Shown: positions 42,315-52,002, counted from the stretch's first letter. The stretch: 64,000 nt of DNA from Deinococcus roseus (GCF_014646895.1 NZ_BMOD01000005.1:62001-126000); one strand, 5' to 3'. Numbers and translations: made by a program. The notes: generated from the letters alone by a model not told the origin.

Positions 42315-43274
42315 ATGAATGTTGGAATCACTGCCCTTGCCACCCACCTTCCCGAAAAACGCATCACCAATGAAGACCTCTCCAGAACGCTGGACACCAG
42401 CGACGAATGGATTTACACCCGCACCGGAATCAAACAGCGTTTTCTGGCTGCAGAACACGAATCCACCAGCACTCTGGCGATTCAGGCCACCGCAAAGCTC
42501 GCTCCTGAGGCCCTGAGTGGGGTGGATCTGGTGATTGTGGCCACGGCCACTCCAGATGCTTACTTTCCTTCTGTGGCTGCACTGGTGCAGGACCATTTCA
42601 AGCTGCAAGCCGCGGCTTTTGATCTGTCTGCAGCCTGTGCGGGATGGGCTTATGCCCTCAATGTGGCTGCGGCCCAGATCCAGGCGGGCACCAGCAAGAA
42701 AGCCCTGGTGATCGGTGCAGAAACCCTCTCCAGGATCACCAACTGGGAAGACCGCACCACGGCGGTGCTGTTCGGAGATGGAGCAGGGGTGGCCGTTCTG
42801 GAAGAAGTCCCAGAGCCTTATGGTTTCAAAAGCTTTGTCTGGGGAACAGACGGCTCAGGGGGCAAGCACCTCCACTCAGGGGCCACAGCAAAAACCCTGC
42901 CCTCAGGAGAAGCCCTGCATCCTTACATCGTCCAGAATGGCCGTGAGGTCTTCAAATTTGCCACCCGCGTGATCCCCGAAGCCATTCTGACCGCCACGCG
43001 CAAAGCAGGCCTGAACGTGGAAGACCTGGACCGCATTGTGCCCCACCAGGCCAATGCCCGCATCATAGAGGCTGCCGCAGACCGCCTGAAACTGGACCTC
43101 GGCAAGTTTGTGGTCAGCCTGCAAGAGCATGCCAACAACTCCAGCGCCACCATCCCCCTGGCCCTCGATTATGCCCGGAGAAACAATCTGCTGAAAAAAG
43201 GCGACATCATCGCTCTGGCGGGTTTTGGAGGAGGGCTCACCTGGGCTTCTGCGGTGCTGGTCTGGGCGTACTGA
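42315..43274 (+). CDS. fabH: Beta-ketoacyl-ACP synthase III
   Basis: FabH condenses acetyl-CoA (or branched acyl-CoA) with malonyl-ACP to start fatty-acid synthesis. The 319 residues include SDEWIYTRTGIKQR, the catalytic Cys in SAACAGW (~108), His in RIVPHQANARI, and Asn in HANNSSATIPLA. It stands alone rather than in a fab cluster, which fits separate control through the palindrome in its promoter. Confidence 0.97.
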   Translation: MNVGITALATHLPEKRITNEDLSRTLDTSDEWIYTRTGIKQRFLAAEHESTSTLAIQATAKLAPEALSGVDLVIVATATPDAYFPSVAALVQDHFKLQAAAFDLSAACAGWAYALNVAAAQIQAGTSKKALVIGAETLSRITNWEDRTTAVLFGDGAGVAVLEEVPEPYGFKSFVWGTDGSGGKHLHSGATAKTLPSGEALHPYIVQNGREVFKFATRVIPEAILTATRKAGLNVEDLDRIVPHQANARIIEAAADRLKLDLGKFVVSLQEHANNSSATIPLALDYARRNNLLKKGDIIALAGFGGGLTWASAVLVWAY

Positions 43275-43390
43275 GCACTGAGGTCCAAACAAAAATTTTA
43301 AATATAAATTTCACAAGCACAATCCAAACCACACAAACCAGGGTTTCATGGTCTGGGTGTCCTGACCTCTAAACATCAACCGATCCCATC

Positions 43391-43415
43391 AAAAAACCGC
43401 CTCCAAGGCGGTTTT
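43391..43415. terminator. Bidirectional terminator between fabH and mrdA
   Basis: ACCGCCT / AGGCGGT around CCA, with six A before and five T after. Confidence 0.92.
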
Positions 43416-43421
43416 TGTGTT

Positions 43422-45239
43422 TCAATCTGCAGGCAATTCATCCACCGGAACGACTTTGAGTTTGTCGTCCAGTTTGATGCCCCAGTGTGCCGCCATGACT
43501 TTCTTGACGGCAGGAAGCGCCACCCCTGAGCCTTCCCCTCCGAACTCGAAGAAAGCCACCACCACCAGATTGGGGTTGTCCAGAGGCCCGTATCCTTCGT
43601 ACCAGGAGTGCTCGAATTGCTGCACCTGGCCGTCCACGCGGGCGTTGGTCTGGGCGGTTCCAGTTTTGCCTCCGGTGCGCACCGGAAACAGGTCCGGTCC
43701 CAGCATGTGTTTGCTGGTGCCTTCGCGGGTGGTCATTTCCATGCCCTGTTTGACCTGTTTCCAGACCCAGGCCTGCCCGGCCACCTGACTGGTTTTCTTG
43801 TGGGGTTGCACCGTGCCGTTGATGGCCCGGATCACCGTGAGCGGCTGGTTTTTGCCCTCGTTGACCAGGGTGCTGAGCACCTTGGCCAGTTGCAGGGGCG
43901 TCACCAGCACATCCCCCTGTCCGATGGACATGTTGAGGGTGAAGCCGGGGTACCATTCCTTGTAGTCTTTCTGGCTGGGGATGTTCCCGGTTTTCTCGCC
44001 GATCAGTTCAATGCCGGTTTCCTTGCCGAAGCCCAGTTCTTTCACCCTTCTGGCGAGGGTGTTGGAAAAAGAGACAGGGCCTGCTTTGGCATTGATGGAA
44101 GCCTGAAAATACCAGGGATTGCAGGACTGTGCGATGGCTTCCCGCCCGTCAATGGGTCCCCGGTTGCGCCAGTCCCAGTTTTTCCAGGCCCGACCGCCAT
44201 AAAAAATGCTGGAAGGGCAGTTGAACACCGGGTTGTAAGTGTAGGATTCCAGAATGGCATCGGTGGTGCTGGGTTTGAACACACTGCCTGGACTGAAGGC
44301 ATTCACGGCCCGGTTGATCATGGGGCTGTCGATGCGGTCTGCGGCCAGCGCTTTTCCGGCTTCGGGTGCGGTTGGGGAACGGGCAAACCAGTTGGGGTCA
44401 AAAGTGGGTCTGCTGGCGAGGGCCAGCACCTCTCCATTGCGGGGGTCGAGGGCCACAATGGCCCCGTGGGCTTCTTTGATGTTGCGGCGGCTCTTGTGCT
44501 GCCGCAGGATGTCGGTGAGGGCTTCATCCAGGGCTTTCTCGGCGGCTTTCTGCAGCTTGCTGTCGATGGTGAGGGTGTAGTTTTTGCCTGCTTCCCCTTC
44601 CTGTTCGACCCGCTCGGTGATGCGCCTGCCCTTGAAATCCACCTCGGTGAGTTTCAGGCCGTTGATGCCGCGCAGTTGCGTTTCCAGGCTGGCTTCCAGG
44701 CCGGTTTTGCCGCTGATGTCTCCGCGCTGGTATTGCCCGGAGTCCAGCTCTGTCTCATCAATCGGACCCACGTAACCCAGCAGGTTGGAGGCCAGTTTTC
44801 CCTGCGGATACACCCGTTCGATGCGTTCCCGCAGTTCCAGGTTGGGCTGGAACACCACGTATTCGTACAGCGCCGAAAGGTTCTGCTGGGGGATGTTGAG
44901 TGCCAGGGTGATTTCGCTGCCCACAGGCAACTCTGGCATTTTGGGGTCTTTGATGCCCGCCAGGTAACGGATTTTCTCCCAGGATTCGATGGGTTTGTTG
45001 TCGCGGGAACTGACCCACTTGTAAATCAGATCCACACTGAGGCGGTTGGTGGCGAGCAAGAGGCCATCTCTGGTGCGGATTTCTCCCCGCCACGCCCGGA
45101 TGGGGCCGCTCTTTAGGGTGTTGCTTTCACTGCGGGACTGGAACTGGTCGTACTTTTTGATCTGCCAGTCGTACAGCCGGTACCCGAAGGCCACCAGCAC
45201 CAGTGTGAAAAACAGTGCGATCCACTTGAGGCGGTTCAT
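43422..45239 (-). CDS. mrdA: Penicillin-binding protein 2
   Basis: A 605-residue class B transpeptidase for lateral wall synthesis. One N-terminal membrane helix (WIALFFTLVLVAFGYRL), a dimerisation domain, then the transpeptidase with SxxK in SPGSVFKPST (~319), SxN in IAQSCNPWYF, and KTG in VRTGGKTGTAQ. The ATG overlaps the mreD stop. rodA is not in this cluster. Confidence 0.96.
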   Translation of the reverse strand: MNRLKWIALFFTLVLVAFGYRLYDWQIKKYDQFQSRSESNTLKSGPIRAWRGEIRTRDGLLLATNRLSVDLIYKWVSSRDNKPIESWEKIRYLAGIKDPKMPELPVGSEITLALNIPQQNLSALYEYVVFQPNLELRERIERVYPQGKLASNLLGYVGPIDETELDSGQYQRGDISGKTGLEASLETQLRGINGLKLTEVDFKGRRITERVEQEGEAGKNYTLTIDSKLQKAAEKALDEALTDILRQHKSRRNIKEAHGAIVALDPRNGEVLALASRPTFDPNWFARSPTAPEAGKALAADRIDSPMINRAVNAFSPGSVFKPSTTDAILESYTYNPVFNCPSSIFYGGRAWKNWDWRNRGPIDGREAIAQSCNPWYFQASINAKAGPVSFSNTLARRVKELGFGKETGIELIGEKTGNIPSQKDYKEWYPGFTLNMSIGQGDVLVTPLQLAKVLSTLVNEGKNQPLTVIRAINGTVQPHKKTSQVAGQAWVWKQVKQGMEMTTREGTSKHMLGPDLFPVRTGGKTGTAQTNARVDGQVQQFEHSWYEGYGPLDNPNLVVVAFFEFGGEGSGVALPAVKKVMAAHWGIKLDDKLKVVPVDELPAD

Positions 45240-45736
45240 AGTCTCCGGTCATCGGTGGCAACGCGGCCCAGCGCAAAGTCAGCAAACCGGTACATCAGGG
45301 GCGTGAACAGCAGGGTGAACACCACCTGCGACGGCAGCACCGTGTAAAGCGTGTGCACGGTGACCAGATTGCTGCGCAGCCAGTAGGTCAGGAACAGAAA
45401 CACCGTCCACTGGCCGATCAAGGCCAGGATCAGGCAGAGGGTTTCCCGTCCGGGGGTTTGCTGGCTGAGCCACACCCTGGCCCCGTAAAACAGGTAAACG
45501 GCTCCTGCCAGTGCGGTGGCATGCAGCCCCATCAGGCCTGCACCCAGCGCATCCTGAAACAGCCCCACCACAAAAGCCACCAGCATCCCCCAGTTCATGG
45601 GAAGGCGGGCCGCAAAAATCAGGGCCAGCAGCAGGAAAAGATCGGGGCCGTCAAAGCCCCAGGCACGGGGCAACAAAATCGGAAAGATGCCTTGCAGGAT
45701 CACGCTGAACAGCACAAAAAGCAGGGGTCGAATCAC
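45236..45736 (-). CDS. mreD: Rod shape-determining protein MreD
   Basis: A 166-residue membrane protein with about five helices (LFVLFSVILQGIFPILLPR; LLLALIFAARLPMNWGM and others). MreD links MreC and the wall synthases of the elongasome. The start is a GTG overlapping the end of mreC. The sequence is weakly conserved; position between mreC and mrdA makes the call. Confidence 0.88.
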   Translation of the reverse strand: MIRPLLFVLFSVILQGIFPILLPRAWGFDGPDLFLLLALIFAARLPMNWGMLVAFVVGLFQDALGAGLMGLHATALAGAVYLFYGARVWLSQQTPGRETLCLILALIGQWTVFLFLTYWLRSNLVTVHTLYTVLPSQVVFTLLFTPLMYRFADFALGRVATDDRRL

Positions 45737-46506
45737 AGGGCCCTCAACAGAATCACTTCTTCCAGGTTGCTGACATCCACATCTGGCTTGATGAAAGCCA
45801 CCCGTTTGGTGGCATTGGCCCCCAGGGGCAGCACCGAATCCACCACGCCCACCCGCACGTTGGCCGGGTACACGCCGCCCAGGCTGGCCGTCACGATCTG
45901 GTCTCCGACCTGCACGTCCACATTGCGGGGGAATTCGGCACGCAGGCGGTCTGGTGGCGCTCCCACCGCAATGCCCCGTCCAGATTTGCCCTGGATGGCG
46001 ATGCCCACGTTGGATTCGGGGTCCACCAGGGTGATCACCCAGGCTTCACGGCTGCTGACCTCCATCACCTGTCCGACCAGTCCGGTGGGCACCGTGACCG
46101 GCATGTTGCGCTGCACGCCCTGCTCTCCGCCCAGGTTGATCCTCAGGCGGGACAGCAAGGGAGAGGGGTCAATGGCGGTGATTTCGGCGGTGGTGAAAAT
46201 GCCAGGGCTGACGGTCTTGCGCACCGCTTCGGCACGTTGCAGTCGGGCCACCTCCAGCCTCAGTTGCCGCACCTCGTTGCGCAGGCTTTGCAACTCTTCG
46301 TGGTTGAGGTTGTAGCGGTCCCGCAAATCCCGCTGCTCCAGAACGCTGGTGACCGCATTTTTGATGTTCATGGAGATTTGCTGGGAGAGGCGGGTCAACG
46401 GAATGATCCCGCTGGTCACGGCCATGGGGGGGGTGGGCATGAAGCGGGTCATCACCAGTCCGACAATCAGAAAGGCGATGAACAGCAGGGTGAGCTGTTT
46501 AAACAT
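45733..46506 (-). CDS. mreC: Rod shape-determining protein MreC
   Basis: A 257-residue protein with a short N-terminal anchor (LTLLFIAFLIVGLVMTRF), a coiled coil (LNHEELQSLRNEVRQLRLEV) and the beta-rich C-terminal domain with GLVGQVMEVSSREAWVITL. The ATG at 46506 lies inside the end of maf; an in-frame upstream ATG would extend further into maf. Confidence 0.93.
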   Translation of the reverse strand: MFKQLTLLFIAFLIVGLVMTRFMPTPPMAVTSGIIPLTRLSQQISMNIKNAVTSVLEQRDLRDRYNLNHEELQSLRNEVRQLRLEVARLQRAEAVRKTVSPGIFTTAEITAIDPSPLLSRLRINLGGEQGVQRNMPVTVPTGLVGQVMEVSSREAWVITLVDPESNVGIAIQGKSGRGIAVGAPPDRLRAEFPRNVDVQVGDQIVTASLGGVYPANVRVGVVDSVLPLGANATKRVAFIKPDVDVSNLEEVILLRAL

Positions 46507-47074
46507 GCTCCCCCAGCAAAGGAACACCCGCAGCCCGGGACACCATCAGCAGGCGCACCAGAGGCAACCCCACCACGTTGAAGTAATCCCCATGGATGCC
46601 TTCAATCAGGAGCGCCCCGAGTTCCTGAATCCCGTACCCTCCGGCCTTGTCCAGGCCTTCCCCGGAACGCACATACCAGTCGATTTCCTGCTGCGTCAAT
46701 TCCCGGAATTTCACCCTGGTGATCTCCACACCAGAAAAGACGGATTCTGGTGTGCTGATGGTGACACCCGTCATCACCTGATGCTCTCTGCCCTGCAATC
46801 TGGACAGGAAACCTCGGTTTTCTTCCCGGTCCACAGGTTTGTTCAGCACCTCGCCGTCCAGCACCACGATGGTGTCTGCTGCGATGATCAGGGCATCAGG
46901 CTCCTGTTCCCGCACAGCCAGGGCTTTCTGGCGAGAGAGGTCCTGCGCGACCTCCTCAGGCAAGGTGGCAAGTGACACTTCATCGGTGTGGGCCACCTGA
47001 ATGCGAAAAGGCACCCCCAGGCGGGAAAGCAGTTCCCGGCGGCGGGGGCTCTGTGAGGCGAGCACCCATTCCAC
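46499..47074 (-). CDS. maf: Maf-like nucleoside triphosphate pyrophosphatase
   Basis: A 191-residue enzyme that hydrolyses modified or canonical NTPs. Signature LASQSPRRRELLSRLG at the start, the active-site IIAADTIVVLDGEVLNKP, the LQGREHQVMTGV helix, and KAGGYGIQELGALL. The GTG start has GGAG seven bases upstream. It is first in the maf-mreC-mreD-mrdA operon, an arrangement common in bacteria. Confidence 0.95.
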   Translation of the reverse strand: MEWVLASQSPRRRELLSRLGVPFRIQVAHTDEVSLATLPEEVAQDLSRQKALAVREQEPDALIIAADTIVVLDGEVLNKPVDREENRGFLSRLQGREHQVMTGVTISTPESVFSGVEITRVKFRELTQQEIDWYVRSGEGLDKAGGYGIQELGALLIEGIHGDYFNVVGLPLVRLLMVSRAAGVPLLGEHV

Positions 47075-47303
47075 TTCAGTGCTCCTGCAAGGTGTGGATG
47101 GGCTGGATTTTGCGCGAAAAATCGGTCATTTGGACGGCTGCAACGCAAGCCGGAACGTTCGAAAGGTGGAGCAGAGAAATCGGGTCAAAGGGAACGGCAA
47201 ACAACATACTGTACAAGCATACTCGCTCAGGGGGTGAGAATCGAGCCAGAGAAAACCCGCTGATCCCACATCCCACCCCTGCAAAATTCCGTACCATGAA
47301 AGC

Positions 47304-48689
47304 ATGCACATCACCAGTTATGGCGCCGCCGAAACCGTCACCGGGAGCTGTCACCTGTTGGAAACTGCCGGGAAACGCATCCTGATTGACTGTGGACTGT
47401 ACCAGGGAAGCCGCGAACTCGACGACCTGAACCAGCAACCCCTGCCGTTTGATGCGGCCTCGCTGGATGTGGTGCTTGTCACCCACGGGCACCTGGACCA
47501 TGTGGGACGCCTGCCCCTCCTGATCAAAGGGGGCTACCAGGGCAAAATCCACTGCACACCTGCCACCCGAGCCGTCACCGAAATCATCCTCAGGGACGCT
47601 GCCCACATTGCTGAAGAAGATCATGAGCGGGATTTGCGCAAAGCCAGACGCCAGGGCCGCGAGCACGAAGTCAAACCTCCCCTGTATCAAACCCCGGACA
47701 TTGACCTGCTGATGGAACGCCTGCAGCCCGATGCCAGCTGGGAGAAACCGCTGGAATTTGAGGGCATCCAGATCCGTTTTCATCCAGCTGGACATGTGCT
47801 GGGCAGCGCCTGGATCGAAATCGAGCATGAAGGGCAGAAGGTGGTGTTCTCTGGCGACCTCGGCAACCGGGAAAGCCCCGTGGAAGCAGATTTCCTGCTT
47901 CCTGGACCCTGCAATGCAGTGGTGATCGAATCCACCTACGGCAACCGTCTGCACCGCAGCCAGAAAGAAACCGTGGATGAATTTGCAGGGGTGCTGAAAG
48001 AAAGCCTGCGCAAAGACGGCAAGGTCCTGATTCCCTCTTTTGCGCTGGAGCGCACCCAGAACATCCTTTATGTGCTGCGCCAGTTGCAGGAGGAGGGCCG
48101 CATTCCCCTGACCCCCATCTACCTGGATTCCCCGATGGGATCCCGCATCACCCGCCTGTATGAAACGCTGGGCGGCGAATTCAACCCTGATGTTGAGCAC
48201 GACCTGCAAGAAGGAGACCGTCCTTTCAGCCCAGAAAACCTGCATGTCACGGCCAGCACTGCAGAATCCCGCATGCTCAACGATCTGAAAGGTGGTGCAA
48301 TCATCCTGGCCGGATCGGGCATGCTCACCGGGGGGCGCATCGTGCACCACCTCAAGCACCACCTGTGGAAAGACACCACCAGCCTGGTGATTGTGGGCTA
48401 CCAGAGCCCCAACTCGCTGGGGGGCCGCCTGATTGCCGGTGCAGAAAAAGTGCGCATTCACGGGGAAGAGGTGCTGGTGCGGGCCAGCGTGCACACCATT
48501 GGCGGTTTCTCCGCCCACGCAGACCAGGACGATTTGCTGGCTTTCCTGGCCCCCACCGGAAACGCACGGGTGCATCTGGTGCACGGAGATCTGCAGGTGA
48601 TGCAGGTGTTTCAGCAGGTGCTGGAAGCCGCAGGACGCGAAGTCACCATCAACAAATATGCCCAGAGTTACCCAGTGGCTGAACCTTGA
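47304..48689 (+). CDS. Beta-CASP metallo-beta-lactamase-fold RNA nuclease
   Basis: A 461-residue protein related to archaeal/eukaryotic CPSF73 and Thermus TTHA0252. The metal motif is VLVTHGHLDHVGRLP; further ligands are in HPAGHVLGSAWIEI and SGDLGN. The beta-CASP part has IPSFALERTQNILYVL, SGMLTGGRIVHHLK and the C-terminal GGFSAHADQDDLLAF. TACCAT six bases before the ATG suggests a leaderless start. A LacI gene overlaps its stop. Confidence 0.93.
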   Translation: MHITSYGAAETVTGSCHLLETAGKRILIDCGLYQGSRELDDLNQQPLPFDAASLDVVLVTHGHLDHVGRLPLLIKGGYQGKIHCTPATRAVTEIILRDAAHIAEEDHERDLRKARRQGREHEVKPPLYQTPDIDLLMERLQPDASWEKPLEFEGIQIRFHPAGHVLGSAWIEIEHEGQKVVFSGDLGNRESPVEADFLLPGPCNAVVIESTYGNRLHRSQKETVDEFAGVLKESLRKDGKVLIPSFALERTQNILYVLRQLQEEGRIPLTPIYLDSPMGSRITRLYETLGGEFNPDVEHDLQEGDRPFSPENLHVTASTAESRMLNDLKGGAIILAGSGMLTGGRIVHHLKHHLWKDTTSLVIVGYQSPNSLGGRLIAGAEKVRIHGEEVLVRASVHTIGGFSAHADQDDLLAFLAPTGNARVHLVHGDLQVMQVFQQVLEAAGREVTINKYAQSYPVAEP

Positions 48690-49699
48690 CCTCTTCCCGA
48701 CCCACCCTGCGGGATGTGGCGGTGGCCGCCGGGGTTTCGGTGGCCACGGTGTCCCGCATCCTCAATTCCACGGAAGGTTACAGCCAGCACACCCGCGAAC
48801 GGGTGCAGCAGGCCATGCAAACCCTCGGGTACCTGCCTGTGCGCGCTCCGGAACCCGTGAAGCAAACCGCCCGAAAAACATTTGGTGTGGTCTTCCCAAA
48901 AGTCTCCAGCATGCTCATCTCCCAGGTGCTGCAAGGGGTGCAGGAGGCCTTGCCAGAGGGTTACACCCTGCTGGTCTGCCACTCGGATGGCAGTTTGCAA
49001 CGCACCCTGGACAGCCTGCAAACCTTCAAAGAAAAAGAGGTGGACGGTGTGATCTTCGCCAGCGAGGTCCTGCAACGCGAGCACCACGACCTTTTAAAAC
49101 AGGCCCGGATTCCGCTGGTCTTGCTGTCCTCCATGTCATACCAGTTTGTGGTGCCTTATGTGCGCTGCGATGACCGTCTGGCGGCCCGTGCCGCCACCAC
49201 CCACCTGATCCAGCAGGGCCACCGGGACATTGCCATTCTGGCTGGAGCAAGATTCGACCCTTTCAGCAGCACGGCACGGGTGGAAGGCTACCGGGATGCC
49301 CACCTGCACCACGGCCTGAGTGTGCAGGAAGGCCTGATCATCTACACCCGGGGTTTCACTTTTCAGGATGGTCAAAAAGGCTTCCAGGCCCTGCTGCGCA
49401 ATCAGAAAGCGTTCAGTGCCCTCTTTGCCTGCAGCGATGAACTGGCCGCCGGGGTGCTGGCCAGTGCTGCAGAACAGGGCATTGCCATTCCCGACCAGAT
49501 CAGTGTGATGGGCTTTGATGACATCCCCCTCTGTGAGATGACCTGGCCGCCCCTCACCACCCTGGCCCAGCCCCTGGTCGAGATGGGTCAGGAGGCTGTG
49601 AAACTCCTGCTGGAATGCCAGCAAAACCCCCGCTGTGATCGGGGCGTGGTGTTGCCCTTTCAGGTCATCGAGCGGGGATCGGTGCGCAGCATTCAATGA
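48686..49699 (+). CDS. LacI-family transcriptional regulator
   Basis: A 337-residue regulator: HTH TLRDVAVAAGVSVATVSRIL, hinge GYLPVRAPEPVK, and a sugar-binding-like domain ending MGFDDIPLCEMTWPPLTTLA. The TTG start overlaps the nuclease stop (TTGA), so it is translated by coupling. No sugar genes are adjacent and I see no operator, so its targets must lie elsewhere. Confidence 0.92.
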   Translation: MTSSRPTLRDVAVAAGVSVATVSRILNSTEGYSQHTRERVQQAMQTLGYLPVRAPEPVKQTARKTFGVVFPKVSSMLISQVLQGVQEALPEGYTLLVCHSDGSLQRTLDSLQTFKEKEVDGVIFASEVLQREHHDLLKQARIPLVLLSSMSYQFVVPYVRCDDRLAARAATTHLIQQGHRDIAILAGARFDPFSSTARVEGYRDAHLHHGLSVQEGLIIYTRGFTFQDGQKGFQALLRNQKAFSALFACSDELAAGVLASAAEQGIAIPDQISVMGFDDIPLCEMTWPPLTTLAQPLVEMGQEAVKLLLECQQNPRCDRGVVLPFQVIERGSVRSIQ

Positions 49700-49717
49700 G
49701 CCCGCCGGGCCCATCGA

Positions 49718-50422
49718 TCAGGGCATGCCTGCCAGTTCCTGCTGGAACACCTCGGAACGGATGTGCATGCCGGTGCTTCCCTCGGCCACATACAGGGTGC
49801 CCAGTTTGCTCTGCACCTTCCACAGGCCACTGCTCACTTCACGGGCACGGCCCAGGTCTGCGGCCTCAATTTGCGGATTTTCAATGCGCAGCCACCACTT
49901 CTGGCTGGAGAACCACACCATATGGCTGTTCTGGCCCAGGGTTGTCACCGGGTAATCGAAGCTGTAGGTGCCATCTGGCTGACGGAAAGATTCCATCGGC
50001 AAGGTGCCACTGGGCTGCTCCACCAGCTGGGAAACGGTGCGGGCAGAAACCGTGTCTGGCACTCCGAACACCCCGCTGACCCACAAACCCAGCACCACCA
50101 ACCCCACAGCCAGCAAAGCCAGCAATGGAAGAGGTCTGCTGCGCGGTTTCTCGGGTTCTTCTTCGGGGGCCAGGGGGGCAATTTCGCGGGTTTTGACTTC
50201 CTTGCGGATGCGGGTGATCAGTTTGGCCTTGGTGTCCTGGTAGGTGGTTTCGCTGATTTGCCCCTGCTGGAATGCCTCGTGGATGTCCCTGATCTGTGAA
50301 GCGCTGGTGTGGTCGGTGCGGGTCTGGATGTAGGTCTGAATGAGCAGGTACTCTTCAGGGGTGACAAGTTTCTTTTGCCTGATTTCTTCGAGGACCATGG
50401 CCTCCGGGGTCAAACCGCGCAT
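49718..50422 (-). CDS. Hypothetical single-pass membrane protein
   Basis: A 234-residue protein. Residues 1-85 are a soluble charged domain (FQQGQISETTYQDTKAKLIT resembles short C-terminal SHOCT-like helices), a membrane helix lies at ~98-120 (LLALLAVGLVVLGLWVSGVF), and the rest faces outside. AGGAGG precedes the ATG. Convergent with the LacI gene. Function unknown. Confidence 0.7.
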   Translation of the reverse strand: MRGLTPEAMVLEEIRQKKLVTPEEYLLIQTYIQTRTDHTSASQIRDIHEAFQQGQISETTYQDTKAKLITRIRKEVKTREIAPLAPEEEPEKPRSRPLPLLALLAVGLVVLGLWVSGVFGVPDTVSARTVSQLVEQPSGTLPMESFRQPDGTYSFDYPVTTLGQNSHMVWFSSQKWWLRIENPQIEAADLGRAREVSSGLWKVQSKLGTLYVAEGSTGMHIRSEVFQQELAGMP

Positions 50423-50592
50423 ATGCCTCCTGTGCCGCTGATGATGGGTCCCATTGTACCCTCAGACCGTGCAGCACGGGAGGGGGCTGGTTAGGGTGGA
50501 GGGTCTGGCCAGCATTGCCCCAGCAACCTGCCGCCACCTCAGCCAAAAGGCCTATCCTGGACAGCTGAAGCCCTTGCCCCCTATGCTGGTTC

Positions 50593-50604
50593 GAAATCGA
50601 TTTC
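50593..50604. promoter_or_regulatory. Short palindrome before the nucleotidyltransferase gene
   Basis: GAAATCGATTTC is a perfect 12-bp palindrome ten bases downstream of a TATGCT box; possible operator. Confidence 0.35.
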
Positions 50605-50623
50605 AAAATTTCGGAGGTCCCAG

Positions 50624-51418
50624 ATGCTTCATCCCCACCACCATGCTGCCCTTGAACGTTTCATCGAGCATTACACCCAGAACCCGGAAGTCCAGGCCAT
50701 CGTGGTCGGAGGGTCACTGGCCAAAGGGTTTGGCAAAGCCAGCAGCGACCTGGACGTGCTGATTGTCATCGACGAAGCACAGTACACCCTGCGCAAAGCC
50801 AGCCAGAACCTCTCGTATTACTCAGAAGACTTCACCGATTACGAAGGGGGCTATGTGGACGGCAAGCACATTGGCCTCAGCTTTCTGCAGCAGGTGGCCG
50901 AAAAAGGCAGCGAACCTGCCCGTGCTGCTTTCTGGAAGTCCTTCATCGCCTGGTCCAGACATGACCCTGCTGAATTGCAAGTGCTGCTGGACCGCATCAC
51001 CACCTACCCGGAAGCTGGTGTTGCAGAGCGCATCCACCGCTTCATGGCCCAGGTGCAGGCCATGCACTGGTACGTGGGAGAAGGAGAAAAGCACGACAAC
51101 CCCTACCTGCTCAACTGGTCGGCCACCCGTGCGGTGCTCTTTACATCCCGCATGCTGCTGGCCCACAACCGATTGTTTTTCCCGTACCACAAGTGGATGC
51201 TGAAAATGCTGGAACTGGCCCCGGATGTGCCTGACAGTTACCTGCAAAAAGCAGACCAGCTGATGCGTCACCCCAGCGTGGAAGGCACCCGCGAACTGTG
51301 CGATCTGGTGCTGCAGTTCCGGGACTGGGGCACCCCCTCCACCTACTGGACCAATTTCTTCTTGCAGGACAGCGAACTGAACTGGCTGACTGGCCACACG
51401 CCCATCGAGGACCTTTGA
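50624..51418 (+). CDS. Nucleotidyltransferase-domain protein
   Basis: A 264-residue protein with an N-terminal Pol-beta-like nucleotidyltransferase core: VVGGSLAKGFGKASSDLDVL (GS and DxD). A helical C-terminal domain with HWYVGEGEKHDNPYLLNW follows. Proteins of this type modify small molecules or proteins with nucleotides. GGAGG precedes the ATG. The substrate cannot be predicted. Convergent with the next gene. Confidence 0.88.
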   Translation: MLHPHHHAALERFIEHYTQNPEVQAIVVGGSLAKGFGKASSDLDVLIVIDEAQYTLRKASQNLSYYSEDFTDYEGGYVDGKHIGLSFLQQVAEKGSEPARAAFWKSFIAWSRHDPAELQVLLDRITTYPEAGVAERIHRFMAQVQAMHWYVGEGEKHDNPYLLNWSATRAVLFTSRMLLAHNRLFFPYHKWMLKMLELAPDVPDSYLQKADQLMRHPSVEGTRELCDLVLQFRDWGTPSTYWTNFFLQDSELNWLTGHTPIEDL

Positions 51419-51446
51419 AGGTTCTGTGAAGTGGAGTCTGCTCCCT

Positions 51447-51929
51447 TCACTCCAGGCAAAATGCGATGGTGGGTTTGTTGAGGATTCTGCCTCTGCTGTC
51501 TTTCAACTGAACCCATTCGCCTCCCAGGTTCCGGTAGGTTTGCAGGTCTCCATTCAGTGAATTTTGCAGCACCACCAGCGTTTGCAGGTTTTTTTCACGC
51601 ACCAGTTGTAGCGCAGCTTCCAGCATCACCTGGCGGGCCAGCAGTTCCGGCTGCTTCGGGTCCCAGAAGGTTTCATAAAGAACACAGTAGTGAGGGGTGC
51701 CTTCCAGCAGCAGGTTCTGGGGATTCCAGTGCAAAACAAAGGTTCCCTGCAGCCCATTTTCTTCCCAGACATACTGTTTCCACTGCATTTCAGGAAAAGT
51801 CTGCTCAAACTCCAGGCTGCCACTGTGCAGGGCTTCAGCTGTGGTGTGCACCAGTTCGGAAAGGCTGCTGCGTTCAATGAGGTCCAGCACCTGTGAAATG
51901 TCTGAGAGGGTCATTCGGCGAATGGTCAT
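51447..51929 (-). CDS. GNAT-like hypothetical protein
   Basis: A 160-residue protein opening with TIRRMTLSDISQVLDLIER, typical of GNAT acetyltransferases. The acetyl-CoA loop R-x-x-G-x-G/A is not recognisable in the rest, so it may be divergent or inactive. Start at 51929; a second ATG lies at 51914. Confidence 0.6.
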   Translation of the reverse strand: MTIRRMTLSDISQVLDLIERSSLSELVHTTAEALHSGSLEFEQTFPEMQWKQYVWEENGLQGTFVLHWNPQNLLLEGTPHYCVLYETFWDPKQPELLARQVMLEAALQLVREKNLQTLVVLQNSLNGDLQTYRNLGGEWVQLKDSRGRILNKPTIAFCLE

Positions 51930-52002
51930 TCAAAAATGATAAATGAAACCCCACAGAATGGTCACGTGTCCATCAGGTGTTGTGTAGACCCCCTGCAGGC
52001 CT

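Noticed and set aside
43608..45116. 502-codon frame antisense to mrdA
   Set aside because: Shadow of PBP2, whose catalytic motifs are clear.
47076..48584. 502-codon frame antisense to the beta-CASP nuclease
   Set aside because: Shadow; the metal-binding motifs are on the plus strand.
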